From Shewanella donghaensis (GTDB lineage: Bacteria > Pseudomonadota > Gammaproteobacteria > Enterobacterales > Shewanellaceae), in contig NZ_CP041783.1 in the NCBI RefSeq assembly GCF_007567505.1, forward strand, positions 4,154,001 to 4,218,000: DNA of 64,000 nt. The letters run 5' to 3'. The first letter of the stretch is position 1. Each line of letters begins with the position of its first letter. The translations under genes were made by a program, and so were the position numbers. Shown piece after piece: positions 27,411 through 36,932 of this stretch. The notes beneath the pieces were generated by a model. That model saw only the letters and a program-made list of their open reading frames with translations, was not told the origin of the DNA and ran no database searches.

Positions 27411-29087
27411 CTATAGACCCGCTACGTATTTACCCGCTAAGTAACCGAAGGTGTAGCAACGACCCAGTGATAGACCGAATACTGTTAGTGGGTAATCAAC
27501 TCCGCCGTAGAAACCACCACCCAAGTTACCGATGACGAAAAGACCGCCAATCTTGTTACCATCAGCATCTAGTGCTTGGTGGTTTTTATTAACCAACATG
27601 CCTGAACAAAGAGTAGAGACACGCATACGGCGGTGGATGCCGTAGAAAGGGGCTTTAAGTACTGGGAGCATTTTGCTAGAAGGTTTACCGAAGTCGTCAT
27701 CCATACCAGTTTTACAAAGCTCGTTGTAACGCTTAACACTGGCTGCAAGTGTTTTAGGGTCACACTCTAATTTGACGGCAAGTTCTTCAATGGTGTTGGC
27801 TACGTAGGTATTAGTCAGAGATGCATACACGCCTTTCTTAGGTGTTGGATCTTCAGGCATGTACTTTTTCATTTGCTCTGGAGAGTAAAGTTTTCCTGGC
27901 CAGTCAGCTGCACCTGTCATGTAGTTTGAATCGAAGATTTGAGAATAGTGACCTGCATTTTCTTCATCACGCAGATAGTTGTTCATTAGCGACATGGCAA
28001 CAGTTTCGTCAACGAAACGTTTACCTTTGCGGTTAACCGCTAGAAACGGCATGTCACACATTGAAGCAGGACCCGCATCAAAATCATGTAACATTTTAGT
28101 GTGACCCACGGGCTCTATTACGCCGCCAGCCCAGTAAGCCATTGAGAAACCATCACCTGTACGATCCATTTGCTTACGTTCAAAGTTTTTCAAATCAGGA
28201 ATAAAGAAGTTACACATAGCTTCATTGTTCTGATAATCACCCGCAGATAAGATTACGCCTTTCTTGGCCATGTACTTGTGATACTTACCATCACGATCTT
28301 TGGCTATAACACCAATAACTTTGCCGGAGACATCTTGAACCAGTTGCTGTGCTGGCATGTTGAAAAAGAACTCAACACCAGCTTTAACTGCTGTTTTAGC
28401 TAAGTCACGCATACCGTCACCAGCAGTGTATGGCTTAGGGCCAAAGTATGAGGTCACAAAGTTAAGTTTATGTTCTGTCACTCCACGGATACCGTGCTGT
28501 GGTTTAGTACCTTGGTCTTCTACTGAAGCGCCGCCTTTCTTAGCACGATCAATGACCCAATTAATCGCTTCGCCAGAGTTATAAGCCCATTCTCTGACTA
28601 ACTCAGGGTGACAACGATGGGCACTGTCAGCCATCAAACGCGATACCATCGCTTCGACGCCTGCTTTGTCACATTTTGCTAAATCAAGACCAGAACCTGT
28701 GTTTCCTTGAGAAACAACAATTGATTGTTTTTGCAGAACCGCAACTTTAGCGCCGTTTTCTGCAGCTGAAAGCGCAGCTGGAACACCAGAAGCACCAGCA
28801 CCAACCACAACCACATCAAAGGTTTGTGTTGAAGCGATATCTCTATCTGAAATCTGCTTTGGCTTTGGCATGAATTCTAGAGTTGCGCCGCCATCAGAAC
28901 TTTTCGCTGATGATGCACTACATGCTTCCGAAGCTGCTGCAGTTCCACCTGTGAGGCCAGTAAATGCTACTGCACTGGTTCCCATTGCTGCACGAGTTAG
29001 GAAACTACGACGTGAAATACCGTTTTGAAGGACATTTGCTGTGTACTGATCCATTACTTTAGGTTTCTGTGAATTGTCTTGACTCAT
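27411..29087 (-). CDS. Tat-exported FAD-dependent reductase (fumarate reductase-like)
   Basis: 558 residues. Twin-arginine signal SRRSFLTRAAMG (Arg 26 and 27) directs it folded to the periplasm. The FAD site is FDVVVVGAGASGVPAALSAA, and the active-site motif NRKGKRFVDE carries the Arg that donates the proton in FccA-type reductases. In contrast the C-terminal substrate region reads GGGFYGGVDYPLTVFGLSLG, where fumarate reductases have GANRLGG. The His-His-Thr-type segment is also replaced by HRRMRVST. It should therefore reduce a C=C bond in something other than fumarate. Start is at 29087 because AAAGGAGTACGAAA precedes it; the frame extends to 29159 without support. First gene of a unit with the cytochrome and porin. 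Confidence 0.88.
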   Translation of the reverse strand: MSQDNSQKPKVMDQYTANVLQNGISRRSFLTRAAMGTSAVAFTGLTGGTAAASEACSASSAKSSDGGATLEFMPKPKQISDRDIASTQTFDVVVVGAGASGVPAALSAAENGAKVAVLQKQSIVVSQGNTGSGLDLAKCDKAGVEAMVSRLMADSAHRCHPELVREWAYNSGEAINWVIDRAKKGGASVEDQGTKPQHGIRGVTEHKLNFVTSYFGPKPYTAGDGMRDLAKTAVKAGVEFFFNMPAQQLVQDVSGKVIGVIAKDRDGKYHKYMAKKGVILSAGDYQNNEAMCNFFIPDLKNFERKQMDRTGDGFSMAYWAGGVIEPVGHTKMLHDFDAGPASMCDMPFLAVNRKGKRFVDETVAMSLMNNYLRDEENAGHYSQIFDSNYMTGAADWPGKLYSPEQMKKYMPEDPTPKKGVYASLTNTYVANTIEELAVKLECDPKTLAASVKRYNELCKTGMDDDFGKPSSKMLPVLKAPFYGIHRRMRVSTLCSGMLVNKNHQALDADGNKIGGLFVIGNLGGGFYGGVDYPLTVFGLSLGRCYTFGYLAGKYVAGL

Positions 29088-29159
29088 TTTCGTACTCCTT
29101 TGGCTCTCGTGGTTCAGGGTGGATGCAACATCCTTATTAGCGACACTGGATCCGGTCAT

Positions 29160-29840
29160 AACCCATAGAGCTACTGTGTTCTACTTGCATCAGAAAGTAG
29201 GTTTCGCGGTAGCGATTTTGGTTTAGGAAGGGATTAAGTTGCTGCATGACAATCGCTAAACATTAATCCAATACCTCTTTAGGGCTAATGTATGACATAT
29301 GACATTTCTGTGAAAGTATTAGTTGTTGCATATTTGCTACAGCTCTCAAAAAAAAGTTATTTTGTGATCTAATAAGTAAATGGATTGTGATTTGCTAATG
29401 TTCTGGTGTAGGTAGGAATATCTAACAGTAGGATTCTAGTAACAGTAACTCTCTGACATTTTGTTTATAAACAATAATTTATCTCATTTTTTGCAATTGG
29501 CTGGTGGTTTGTGGGGGTGATAACCGTATGATTTTAATCGAGGTACAGAGTGTTGATAAACTATGTGACTTTAAATGTGACTATAGAAGTCGTTGCTGTT
29601 GATCATTGATGGTTATCGACTGCTTTTTGGTTTGCATGCCATATCGATGTGCTAATCGAAAATGAAAGGGAGTTATGTATAGTTTAAATGGTTGAATAAC
29701 CACTAATTCAGCAGCTTGATCGTGTGTCGTTGCTAAATAAGTTTTAACGTAAGTATGTAGTGATATGGGGTAACGTCGCTATTATGGAATTGAATGGACT
29801 GATATGATTAGCGTCATTGTAAAATTTAGGACCAAGCGTG
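29160..29840. other. Divergent control region, flavoprotein unit and GntR gene
   Basis: About 680 bases. A CRP-like left half-site TGTGATCT lies at 29363 but its right half is poor. A tandem TATGACA repeat lies near 29286-29299. No convincing GntR palindrome was identified by eye, though this region must hold the promoters of both units. Confidence 0.4.
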
Positions 29841-30575
29841 ATGGACTTTAAGCCAGTCAAACAATTAAAAGCATCTGATGAAATCAGTAAACAACTCAAA
29901 GATGCTATTTTTCAAGGCCATTATGTTGCGGGTGATAAGCTGCCATCAGAACGAGAGCTGGTAGCGTCTTTTCAGGTAAGTCGAACTGTGGTGCGTGAAG
30001 CAATAAGAGGTTTAGAAGCCAGTGGTCTTGTTGAGATAAAACAAGGGGCAATGGGCGGTGCTTTTGTTAAGAGTATTACTTTTGAGCGACTTATCAATGT
30101 TTGCCAAGAGTTGTTCCTCATGGATCAGATGTCTTTTTCTGAAGTATGTAATACCAGGCAACTGATTGAGCCTATGGTTGCAGGTTTAGCTGCTCGAAAT
30201 TGCACTCCTGAAATGGCTGATAAATTATTAGAAGCCTGTGCAAACGAAGTCAATATTCTTGAATATGCTGAAACAGTACAATTACGTCAAAATGTACATT
30301 ACATTTTAGCTGATATGTCGGGTAATCGGTTTTTAGCCGGAATAGTCAAATCTCTACTTAAAGTTATCGGTGGTACAGCTCAGCAATTTGAACCCGATCA
30401 CGATGAAATGCATCCAGCAGGGCTTCATGATCCCATAATAAAAGCTGTCATCGCCAATGATGAAGCTGCAGCCGAAGCTGAAATGCGTAAACATCTGTTA
30501 GATTTTACGGCCAGACTTGATTTGGTAGAAGAAAACTATCGTAAAAAAATGAGTAATTCATCAACCATAGACTGA
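29841..30575 (+). CDS. GntR-family regulator, FCD subfamily
   Basis: 244 residues. The winged helix DNA-binding domain is N-terminal (about 5-72) with SERELVASFQVSRTVVREAIRGLEASGLVEIKQG. The C-terminal all-helical FCD domain (about 95-225) has the His-containing NVHYILAD and RKHLLDFTARL segments that usually hold a metal and an organic-acid ligand. Start is taken at ATG 29841, nine bases after AGGA, rather than the adjacent GTG. It is divergent from the flavoprotein-cytochrome-porin unit and is its likely regulator, responding to a carboxylate. Confidence 0.92.
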   Translation: MDFKPVKQLKASDEISKQLKDAIFQGHYVAGDKLPSERELVASFQVSRTVVREAIRGLEASGLVEIKQGAMGGAFVKSITFERLINVCQELFLMDQMSFSEVCNTRQLIEPMVAGLAARNCTPEMADKLLEACANEVNILEYAETVQLRQNVHYILADMSGNRFLAGIVKSLLKVIGGTAQQFEPDHDEMHPAGLHDPIIKAVIANDEAAAEAEMRKHLLDFTARLDLVEENYRKKMSNSSTID

Positions 30576-30660
30576 TTTTTACGGTGTTTTTAGCCGTTGT
30601 ATTTGATTTTTATCAACTTAGTCTTTTGTGATTGTGGTAAATGATTCTGTTAGTGATATT

Positions 30661-30698
30661 AAAAAAGGTTCAGCGACTTATGTCTCTGAACCTTTTTT
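30661..30698. terminator. Bidirectional terminator, gntR and dedA
   Basis: AAAAAAGGTTCAG (30661-30673) pairs with CTGAACCTTTTTT (30686-30698), with A/T runs on both sides, between two convergent genes. Confidence 0.88.
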
Positions 30699-30775
30699 AA
30701 TATCTATCTTTTATGAATCGTATTCTTAGGCGCGATAGCTAATTTTTCTCTCTACAGCGACACATTAAGTCGCGG

Positions 30776-31429
30776 CTAGACAAGTTTACTTTTAGCCGTT
30801 TTTCTCATAAAACGAATGATCATAGCGACGGTCGCAGATATCATTAAACTTAAACTAATGAGTATAAATGCTTTGTTCAGTAACTCTTGATACTCACTGA
30901 GAATGGGATTATTCATCACCCAGCGACCAACAAATAACAGGCAACATACCCACACGATTGAACTTGAAAAACTCATCAATATAGTACGTTTACTGCTTAA
31001 CTTCCTGATCCCCATAACCATAGGCGTTATCACTCTTACAAATGGAATGAAGCGCGAGATAAATAAGGCTAAAAAGCCATATTTCTCTAATAAGCCCGAG
31101 GCTCTATCTAATGCGTTATCTGGCAGGCATTTTTCAACTTTACTAATGATAGGATGCTGAGAAAGTAAACGTCCTTGTAAATAGGCCACAATAGAACCTA
31201 ATCCGGCAGTAAAGCTCAGTAAAATAAAGGCATACTGAAAATCTACGACTCCAAGACCCACTAATCCACCGACAAAAAGAACCAAGCCATCACCTGGTAA
31301 TGGTAAAAATACAAAGCTTGATTCTAACAGCAAAATTAACGCTAAAATTAACATCAAATGGTGAATTGAAACCATGTCCAGTAAGACATCAAAATCTTGA
31401 TGCCAAATAGAAAGCATTATATCGAGCAT
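30776..31429 (-). CDS. DedA-family membrane protein
   Basis: 217 residues, five or six membrane segments. The family core is clear: ESSFVFLPLPGDGLVLFVGG near the N-terminus and KYGFLALFISRFIPFVRVITPMVMG in the middle (FxxRFxPxxR-type motif). DedA proteins are membrane lipid (undecaprenyl phosphate and others) transporters or homeostasis factors. RBS AAGGA lies six bases before ATG 31429. Confidence 0.92.
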   Translation of the reverse strand: MLDIMLSIWHQDFDVLLDMVSIHHLMLILALILLLESSFVFLPLPGDGLVLFVGGLVGLGVVDFQYAFILLSFTAGLGSIVAYLQGRLLSQHPIISKVEKCLPDNALDRASGLLEKYGFLALFISRFIPFVRVITPMVMGIRKLSSKRTILMSFSSSIVWVCCLLFVGRWVMNNPILSEYQELLNKAFILISLSLMISATVAMIIRFMRKTAKSKLV

Positions 31430-31826
31430 GGTGTTTCCTTAAATCTATTGGGCGGTAATCAAGGGCATTTATTTTGATTTATAAGGGTTACTAATGACGC
31501 AATAAGTCATTTGCGGCTAGGTTAGCATTTCAGTAAAAATTACTTCATTAACTATCAGTCATCTTGGCTTTATAGGGGCAGTTATAAGTTTTAACAATAT
31601 GAAAATATGGATATTTTAAGGATGTATCATTATGTTATGCCTCGTACAGGCTATCTCTTACTTATCGGTTTAATTTTGCTTATTGATCAAATTTGATAGG
31701 AGTAGGATTCATTATTTGAGTGAGCAGTGTTAAATAATAGGTGAAAAAATGGTTCAGAGACTGTTGTCTTTGAACCATTTATATCAACTATTTTATAGTG
31801 TCTAGGTTGTACACTATGAGGCCAGC
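31430..31826. other. Intergenic region
   Basis: About 400 bases between dedA-like and roxA genes. Apart from the roxA terminator at 31747-31780, nothing was recognised. Confidence 0.4.
31747..31780 (-). terminator. Terminator of the ribosomal oxygenase gene
   Basis: AAATGGTTCA (31747-31756) pairs with TGAACCATTT (31771-31780); on the minus strand the stem leads into TTTTTT. The stem resembles the one at 30661-30698 (shared GGTTCAG...GTCT...TGAACC). Confidence 0.82.
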
Positions 31827-32972
31827 TTAATCTATTTCGTCAAAGTACCAATAACCCGCATTAACCCATGTGGTTAATTGCTCAACCATTTGATTGTCTT
31901 GTAGCCAAGGGCTTAAGTCTTCTGCGGTAAGCTCTTGGGTATCACATAGTAATGCAATAAGTGCTTCTTTATCTGCTGATAATTGTAGTTGTTCACCATT
32001 GATGTATAGCACACCGTCAGCCACGCTAGCTTCAAAATAAAGGGTGCGAAGCCCACCAAGTTTAACTAAAGGCTGCAGCTTAAGTTGCTCAGTTACATCT
32101 AAGCTTTGGAAGCCTAAACACTCTTCAGGTAAATCAAGTTCACACTTTGATTGAGTCAGGTAACGACCGCTAAATTCGCTGACTAGCTTGTCATCAAGAG
32201 TGGCAAAAAGTTGCTGTTTGATACGCTCAAGATCGCTGCTGTTAACAATGCCTGAGTTTTCGCTTAAGCCGCGGTCAGGATCGGCAATTTGCTCATTACA
32301 CAAATCTTTGTCGATGATGTGATCGGCCATAGAGCTGATCATATCTTTTGCTGATGCAGTGCGGTAACCAACAGAAAAGCTCATTGATGGTTCAAGGGTT
32401 ACGCCGTCATGAGGATAGCCTGGTGGTAAATATAAGATATCGCCAGGTAGCAATTCAACATCAATAATAGGGTCGAATGCTTCTGTGTGCAGTAATGCAG
32501 GGTGTGCTGCAAACTCTTTGTGTGGTCCAAGGTCGCCTACTCTCCAACGGCGTCGGCCAGAACCCTGACAGATGAATACGTCGTAAAGATCGATATGGGG
32601 GCCGACTCCACCACCTGGAGTGGCATAGCTAACCATGACATCATCTAAGCGCCAGCGTGGAATAAAATCAAAACATTGGATCAGTTCTTCAGCTTCAGGT
32701 ACCCAGTTATTAAGTGCTTGCACAATTAACGTCCAGTCTGTTTCACCCAATTCTTCATAAGATTCAAATGGACCAAACTCAGCTTGCCAGTCAGCATTTT
32801 TCTTAAATACACGGCGAGATTCAACCACGTCTTCACAAGCAAGGCCTGCCATTTCTTCTGGAGAAAGGAGATCTTCAAAGTTTTTAAAGCCTTGACGGAT
32901 CACCAATGGTTTCTTTTGCCAGTATTGCTCAAGAAATTGCTTTGGCGTCATACCATTTAAATCTAATTGCAT
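31827..32972 (-). CDS. roxA: Ribosomal protein uL16 3-hydroxylase (JmjC/cupin)
   Basis: 381 residues of the YcfD/RoxA family, a 2-oxoglutarate- and Fe(II)-dependent oxygenase that hydroxylates an Arg of ribosomal protein L16. N-terminal MTPKQFLEQYWQKKPLVIR, then the iron ligands GPHIDLYDVFICQGSGRRRW (HxD) and LPPGYPHDGV (second His), and SMSFSVGYR. The C-terminal 150 residues form the dimerisation and wing parts. Length is as for E. coli YcfD (373). Single gene followed by its own terminator. Confidence 0.92.
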   Translation of the reverse strand: MQLDLNGMTPKQFLEQYWQKKPLVIRQGFKNFEDLLSPEEMAGLACEDVVESRRVFKKNADWQAEFGPFESYEELGETDWTLIVQALNNWVPEAEELIQCFDFIPRWRLDDVMVSYATPGGGVGPHIDLYDVFICQGSGRRRWRVGDLGPHKEFAAHPALLHTEAFDPIIDVELLPGDILYLPPGYPHDGVTLEPSMSFSVGYRTASAKDMISSMADHIIDKDLCNEQIADPDRGLSENSGIVNSSDLERIKQQLFATLDDKLVSEFSGRYLTQSKCELDLPEECLGFQSLDVTEQLKLQPLVKLGGLRTLYFEASVADGVLYINGEQLQLSADKEALIALLCDTQELTAEDLSPWLQDNQMVEQLTTWVNAGYWYFDEID

Positions 32973-33195
32973 GTTTATTACCCACTAAAATTTGCGGCGA
33001 TACTAACAAGTATTAGCATCTAGTAATTTGCTTGAGATCATAAAATGACAGATTAGTGATTAGTGATTAGTGAAGCGGAATAAGGGAAACTAAAAAATAA
33101 CCTTGGGGATAATAATTGTTTTGGCTATTAATGTTGAAGAATATGAGCGAATCACTGGTTTGCTCATATTCTTCAATGCCCATCTTTAACTATAT

Positions 33196-33516
33196 TTACT
33201 TGGTTAAAATTATTTTCGATTTCATATTTTGATTGTGGTTACGAACTTTAAAAAATCGGTTTATCAATTCGATAATGCGCGCTACCCCATAGCATAATAG
33301 GGCTGGGACGAGTGTCATTACTGTGACTTTTACCAGTGACACAATACCGATAATAATTGGAGATATACTGGGCTCTTTGTGAGGTTCACTGGTAAGGGCA
33401 TTAAATCCCATAGCCCATTCACTCATGGAAATAGTCCAAAGCAATGCACTAATGACCAGTGAAATAGTGAGAATGATAACGCTTCGACTTTTCCAGTTAT
33501 GAGTTATGTATTTCAT
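33196..33516 (-). CDS. Small membrane protein after DUF4405 gene
   Basis: 106 residues with two predicted membrane helices (about 12-34 and 52-85) and a basic C-terminus. Not recognised. It overlaps the stop of the DUF4405 gene by four bases and so is cotranscribed and translationally coupled with it, which makes a shared membrane function likely. Confidence 0.7.
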   Translation of the reverse strand: MKYITHNWKSRSVIILTISLVISALLWTISMSEWAMGFNALTSEPHKEPSISPIIIGIVSLVKVTVMTLVPALLCYGVARIIELINRFFKVRNHNQNMKSKIILTK

Positions 33517-34010
33517 TTGTAGACCTTTGTAGTGTTGGTTTTTTTGAATATTTTCTTAGTCATGCTTTTAATCCATTTCCAATGCATGGCTAAGTGAATA
33601 CCAAGCATTGGCATCAGCATATTGCCTAAATTATGGTGGGTCATCGACCAGAAAGGCTCAATATCTAACGGGATACCCAGTTGGGGAAAAATAACCTCTG
33701 AGACTAAAAAACCACTTAATATGACCATTAGCATGGCAAGGTAAAAGATAAGATCCCAAATGGCATTAAAACGCGATTCACCTGATAGCTGTTTAATAAA
33801 TTTTTTGGGCAGCGCTTTCAACCAATCCCAATGCAGCAATAAATGAATTACTAGCGGGACAATAAACACTAGGCTTAACCATTCATGCAGCGCAATGCCA
33901 GTTGCCTTTGGTGCACAAACTAAAACAAAGCCAATGAGCAGCCATGCATTCATGACATAACGGGTTTTAACTAAATTGTCTTTCCAAGTTTTTATTTTCA
34001 TATTTTCCAT
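33513..34010 (-). CDS. DUF4405 cytochrome b-like membrane protein
   Basis: 165 residues with four membrane helices. Histidines are placed as in b-type haem proteins: HEWLS, HLLLHWDWL, THHNLGN and HLAMHWKW. This supports a DUF4405/cytochrome b561-like role in electron transfer within the inner membrane. ATG 34010 is the first start; ATG 34001 also fits. A single MarR-type palindrome lies about 70 bases upstream (34081-34097), which links it to the MarR regulon proposed in this window. Confidence 0.8.
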   Translation of the reverse strand: MENMKIKTWKDNLVKTRYVMNAWLLIGFVLVCAPKATGIALHEWLSLVFIVPLVIHLLLHWDWLKALPKKFIKQLSGESRFNAIWDLIFYLAMLMVILSGFLVSEVIFPQLGIPLDIEPFWSMTHHNLGNMLMPMLGIHLAMHWKWIKSMTKKIFKKTNTTKVYK

Positions 34011-34080
34011 TCACAAAGCTTGATTTCACCGCTCTGGATTTATGGCAGTGATTTCTGTGGAAGGGAAATTACCTTAATGT

Positions 34081-34097
34081 AGTTGATCTTATCAACC
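34081..34097. promoter_or_regulatory. Single MarR-type operator
   Basis: AGTTGATCTTATCAACC, differing from the site at 59809-59825 in only two positions. It lies between the divergent DUF4405 and DUF3297 genes, closer to the former. No paired second site is present here. Confidence 0.65.
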
Positions 34098-34250
34098 ATA
34101 TTTACTTTACATTACACTTTGATGAGCTTTATCCATTGGAAGAAAAGGTTTTGGATGTTGGCTAAGTCACGAACATTATGACCACAGCTCTTGAGCATGA
34201 GGCCTGTATTGCCTACAATAGCGTACGCTTTATTCATTACAGAAAAGACT

Positions 34251-34499
34251 ATGACTGACTCAAGTTCACTACCCGCTTTACCCGATCGCCTATCCGTTAA
34301 TCCTCGTAGCCCGCATCATGTGGAAGCCGTTTTCGAGCATGAAATTCGTATTCTTATCAACGGTAAAGAGCGTTTTGATGTTGAAGAATACTGCATCAGT
34401 GAAGGCTGGGTTAAAGTGGCATCACACAAAGCGTTAGATCGTCGTGGCCAACCGCTATTGATGACAGTGAAAGGCACAGTTGAAGCGTTTTATCGTTAA
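34251..34499 (+). CDS. DUF3297 family protein
   Basis: 82-residue soluble protein that matches the DUF3297 pattern nearly end to end: ALPDRLSVNPRSPHHVEAVF, RFDVEEYCISEGWVKV and RRGQPLLMTVKG. Start is taken at ATG 34251 as expected for the family (MTDSSSLPALPD); the in-frame ATG at 34191 would add 20 unsupported residues. Function is unknown. A perfect terminator follows. Confidence 0.88.
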   Translation: MTDSSSLPALPDRLSVNPRSPHHVEAVFEHEIRILINGKERFDVEEYCISEGWVKVASHKALDRRGQPLLMTVKGTVEAFYR

Positions 34500-34521
34500 A
34501 ATCGCTGACTAAATTAATAAG

Positions 34522-34547
34522 CCACGGTATATACCGTGGTTTTTTTT
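34522..34547 (+). terminator. Terminator of DUF3297 gene
   Basis: CCACGGTATATACCGTGG (34522-34539), a perfect 18-base palindrome, followed by eight Ts. Confidence 0.92.
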
Positions 34548-34648
34548 GTCATAAATTTGAGGCTAAAAACAGTTTCATGGTTTCATCGCTATAAGTATTG
34601 GATAAGGCTTCTTCTTTGCTTCAAAAATAACGGTTTGTTAAAGATAAA

Positions 34649-34681
34649 AAAGCCCTTTGCTAATGTTAAGCAAAGGGCTTT
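34649..34681 (-). terminator. Terminator of the alkylsulfatase gene
   Basis: AAAGCCCTTTGCT (34649-34661) pairs with AGCAAAGGGCTTT (34669-34681); on the minus strand it ends in TTTTTT. About 27 bases after the stop codon. Confidence 0.92.
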
Positions 34682-34707
34682 AAATCATATAAGTGTACTA
34701 AATGATG

Positions 34708-36768
34708 TTACTTATACAGTTGAGCATCAACTTCGTTACCTGCTAATGGGCGAGGTAATATTTCGAATGATGGGTCAAATTCAATAGATGCAGCAGCAAG
34801 CTTGCTTAGTACTGTCGCATCGCCTTTGATGTTTGCTTTGCCATTTTTCAATAATGCTTCTAACGTTGTTTTACCCAGTACGATGTCATTAATGTCTGAT
34901 TTGTTAATACTCAATGTCGCATCGGCTTCACGTACATTTTCAACAATAATGTTGTTAAGGTTACCGTTAGACATTTCAACAAAATGGACTTCATTAAGAT
35001 CGGCTACTTTCAGGTTCATAGTGAACGGGGTTTTAGCAGCCTTCTTGGCGACAATTTTAACTGCCATAAAGTCGAGCAAGTTAGTCACGCTCATTTCAGA
35101 CATTACGTCAGCAGAACCTGACTTTGGTGTGCCAGGCATTGAACCGACACGTAACTCTTGAGCTGAAGTTAAGAAGGTATTTCTCCAACCTGCACCTTCA
35201 GCTTGATAGCCTTGCTGCTCCAAAGAGTCTGCCAATAATTTACGTGCAGCTTTGTGGGTCGGTTCAGCAATGACCACTTTGTTCAGCGCGGTAGACACGA
35301 AACGGTACTCACCATTTTTAAAGTCATCTTTGGCTCTTTTAACAACAGCATCAGCACCGCCCATGTATTCAGTAAACTTAACCGCTTCAGCGTGAATAGG
35401 CAGCGGATTTAAGTTAGCCGCATTCATATCAAAGTAACCTAAGTACATGTTGTAGACTGCGCGGGCATTATGAGAATAAGTGCCGTGGTAGCCATTGGTG
35501 TGCCAGCTTGTACGGATTTCTTCAGGCAGCTCATCATAAATAAAGGTGCCGATATCTTGCATAGTCATACCGTTGTTGGCGAGGCGCAGTGTTTGGTTAT
35601 GGACGAAACCATAGTTGTCACGCTGAAGAGCCATATATTGATTGATCTCTTCGTTACCCCAAATCGGTGCTGAATGAGAACCAAACAAATACTCAGCCTC
35701 ACCACCCCAAGCAGATATCATCTCATTGATGTCTTTTGACCATTTTAATGAGTCGCGTACTTTAGCGCCGCGTAGGGTGTAGACGTTATGCATTCCTTGC
35801 ACCATCATTTCGCCAGTCCAAACTGCTTTCATGCTTGGAATATAAGTCACCATACCTGATGGCGCTTCAGTTCCTGCTGTGTCCATAAACACCATTTCTA
35901 GGCCATCAACCTCATAGGTTTCAAACTTTTCACTGCTGTTAAAGGTGTAATCTGGCGCCACTAAAGTGACTTCACCATGAGAGAAGCCGTTAGCCAGTGC
36001 GGCATCAACCACACCGGTTGATGAGGCTTGGCCTAAGGTTGAACCATATTGAATCCCAACTCGGCGGCTCATGGCATTACCTGCTAAGACATTTTCATCA
36101 ACCGTTTCTTTAATGAAACCTTCAGGAGCATAAACTCTGACCTCTGGGAAAGCTTCAGCAATAGCGCGAGAACCACCGAAGTGATCAGCATGGGAGTGAG
36201 AATAGATCATTGCAACAACGTCGAGGTCTTTTTCTGGTGCATTGTCTAAAAAGAATGCCAGCGATGCTTGAGCTGCTTCCTTGGTCATCAATACATCGTA
36301 AACAATCCAACCAGATTTACCGCGGATGAAACTCATCGATGAAAGATCGGTACCACGGACTTGGTAAATACCTTCTCTAACTTCATAAAGCCCAGCTGCT
36401 GCAAAGTTTAGCTGTGCTTGGCGCCATAGTGATGGATTCACTGACTCAGGTGCTTTGTCTGCAATAGCCTGGCCTTCATGCAAATGAGAGTATCGGTCTT
36501 GTAAGCTCGCTTTTGATGCTTTGTTTAGTTCAACCAATAAGCCACGGTCATTATTTTCGAATGCACGTTGATCTTTAAAGTTAAGCTCAGCTGCGAAATC
36601 GTTATTAACGCTTACCGTATGCGGTGAAGCTGGCTTGCCTGCTACAGTCAGATCACCAGAGATAACAACATGATCATGACCTGAGTGGTCATCGTGGTCG
36701 TGATTGGCGGCGATGGTGTTAAATGAGATGGCTGATAAAACGGATAACGCAATGATAGATCTGTTCAT
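34708..36768 (-). CDS. Exported alkyl/aryl-sulfatase (SdsA1/BDS1 type)
   Basis: About 686 residues. Signal peptide (about 1-21, ending IAA), then a His/Asp-rich stretch NHDHDDHSGHDH. The metallo-beta-lactamase zinc motif is YSHSHADHFGG, with further ligand regions at TGEMMVQ and FGSHSAPIWG. The C-terminal 130 residues are an SCP2-like domain found in SDS hydrolases. Such enzymes release sulfate from medium-chain alkyl sulfates, giving an alcohol. ATG 36768 is preferred to the TTG at 36780. The LysR gene downstream of the control region on the same strand may regulate it. Confidence 0.92.
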   Translation of the reverse strand: MNRSIIALSVLSAISFNTIAANHDHDDHSGHDHVVISGDLTVAGKPASPHTVSVNNDFAAELNFKDQRAFENNDRGLLVELNKASKASLQDRYSHLHEGQAIADKAPESVNPSLWRQAQLNFAAAGLYEVREGIYQVRGTDLSSMSFIRGKSGWIVYDVLMTKEAAQASLAFFLDNAPEKDLDVVAMIYSHSHADHFGGSRAIAEAFPEVRVYAPEGFIKETVDENVLAGNAMSRRVGIQYGSTLGQASSTGVVDAALANGFSHGEVTLVAPDYTFNSSEKFETYEVDGLEMVFMDTAGTEAPSGMVTYIPSMKAVWTGEMMVQGMHNVYTLRGAKVRDSLKWSKDINEMISAWGGEAEYLFGSHSAPIWGNEEINQYMALQRDNYGFVHNQTLRLANNGMTMQDIGTFIYDELPEEIRTSWHTNGYHGTYSHNARAVYNMYLGYFDMNAANLNPLPIHAEAVKFTEYMGGADAVVKRAKDDFKNGEYRFVSTALNKVVIAEPTHKAARKLLADSLEQQGYQAEGAGWRNTFLTSAQELRVGSMPGTPKSGSADVMSEMSVTNLLDFMAVKIVAKKAAKTPFTMNLKVADLNEVHFVEMSNGNLNNIIVENVREADATLSINKSDINDIVLGKTTLEALLKNGKANIKGDATVLSKLAAASIEFDPSFEILPRPLAGNEVDAQLYK

Positions 36769-36932
36769 AATAATACCCAATGTTGAAAGTTATCTAATAA
36801 AAGAGGCTTTACAGAGTGAGTTTCTGAACCGTTCATTGCAGTCAGAAAGTGCTAAACCAGTGCTGTTAATCAGACCTGTCTAATCGGCTCACTAAGCTTC
36901 TACTTAATGTGTATGCCGTTAATATACCCAAT

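Noticed and set aside
29363..29384. CRP-like site upstream of the flavoprotein unit
   Set aside because: Only the left half TGTGATCT fits; the right half does not, so it was not listed as a feature of its own.
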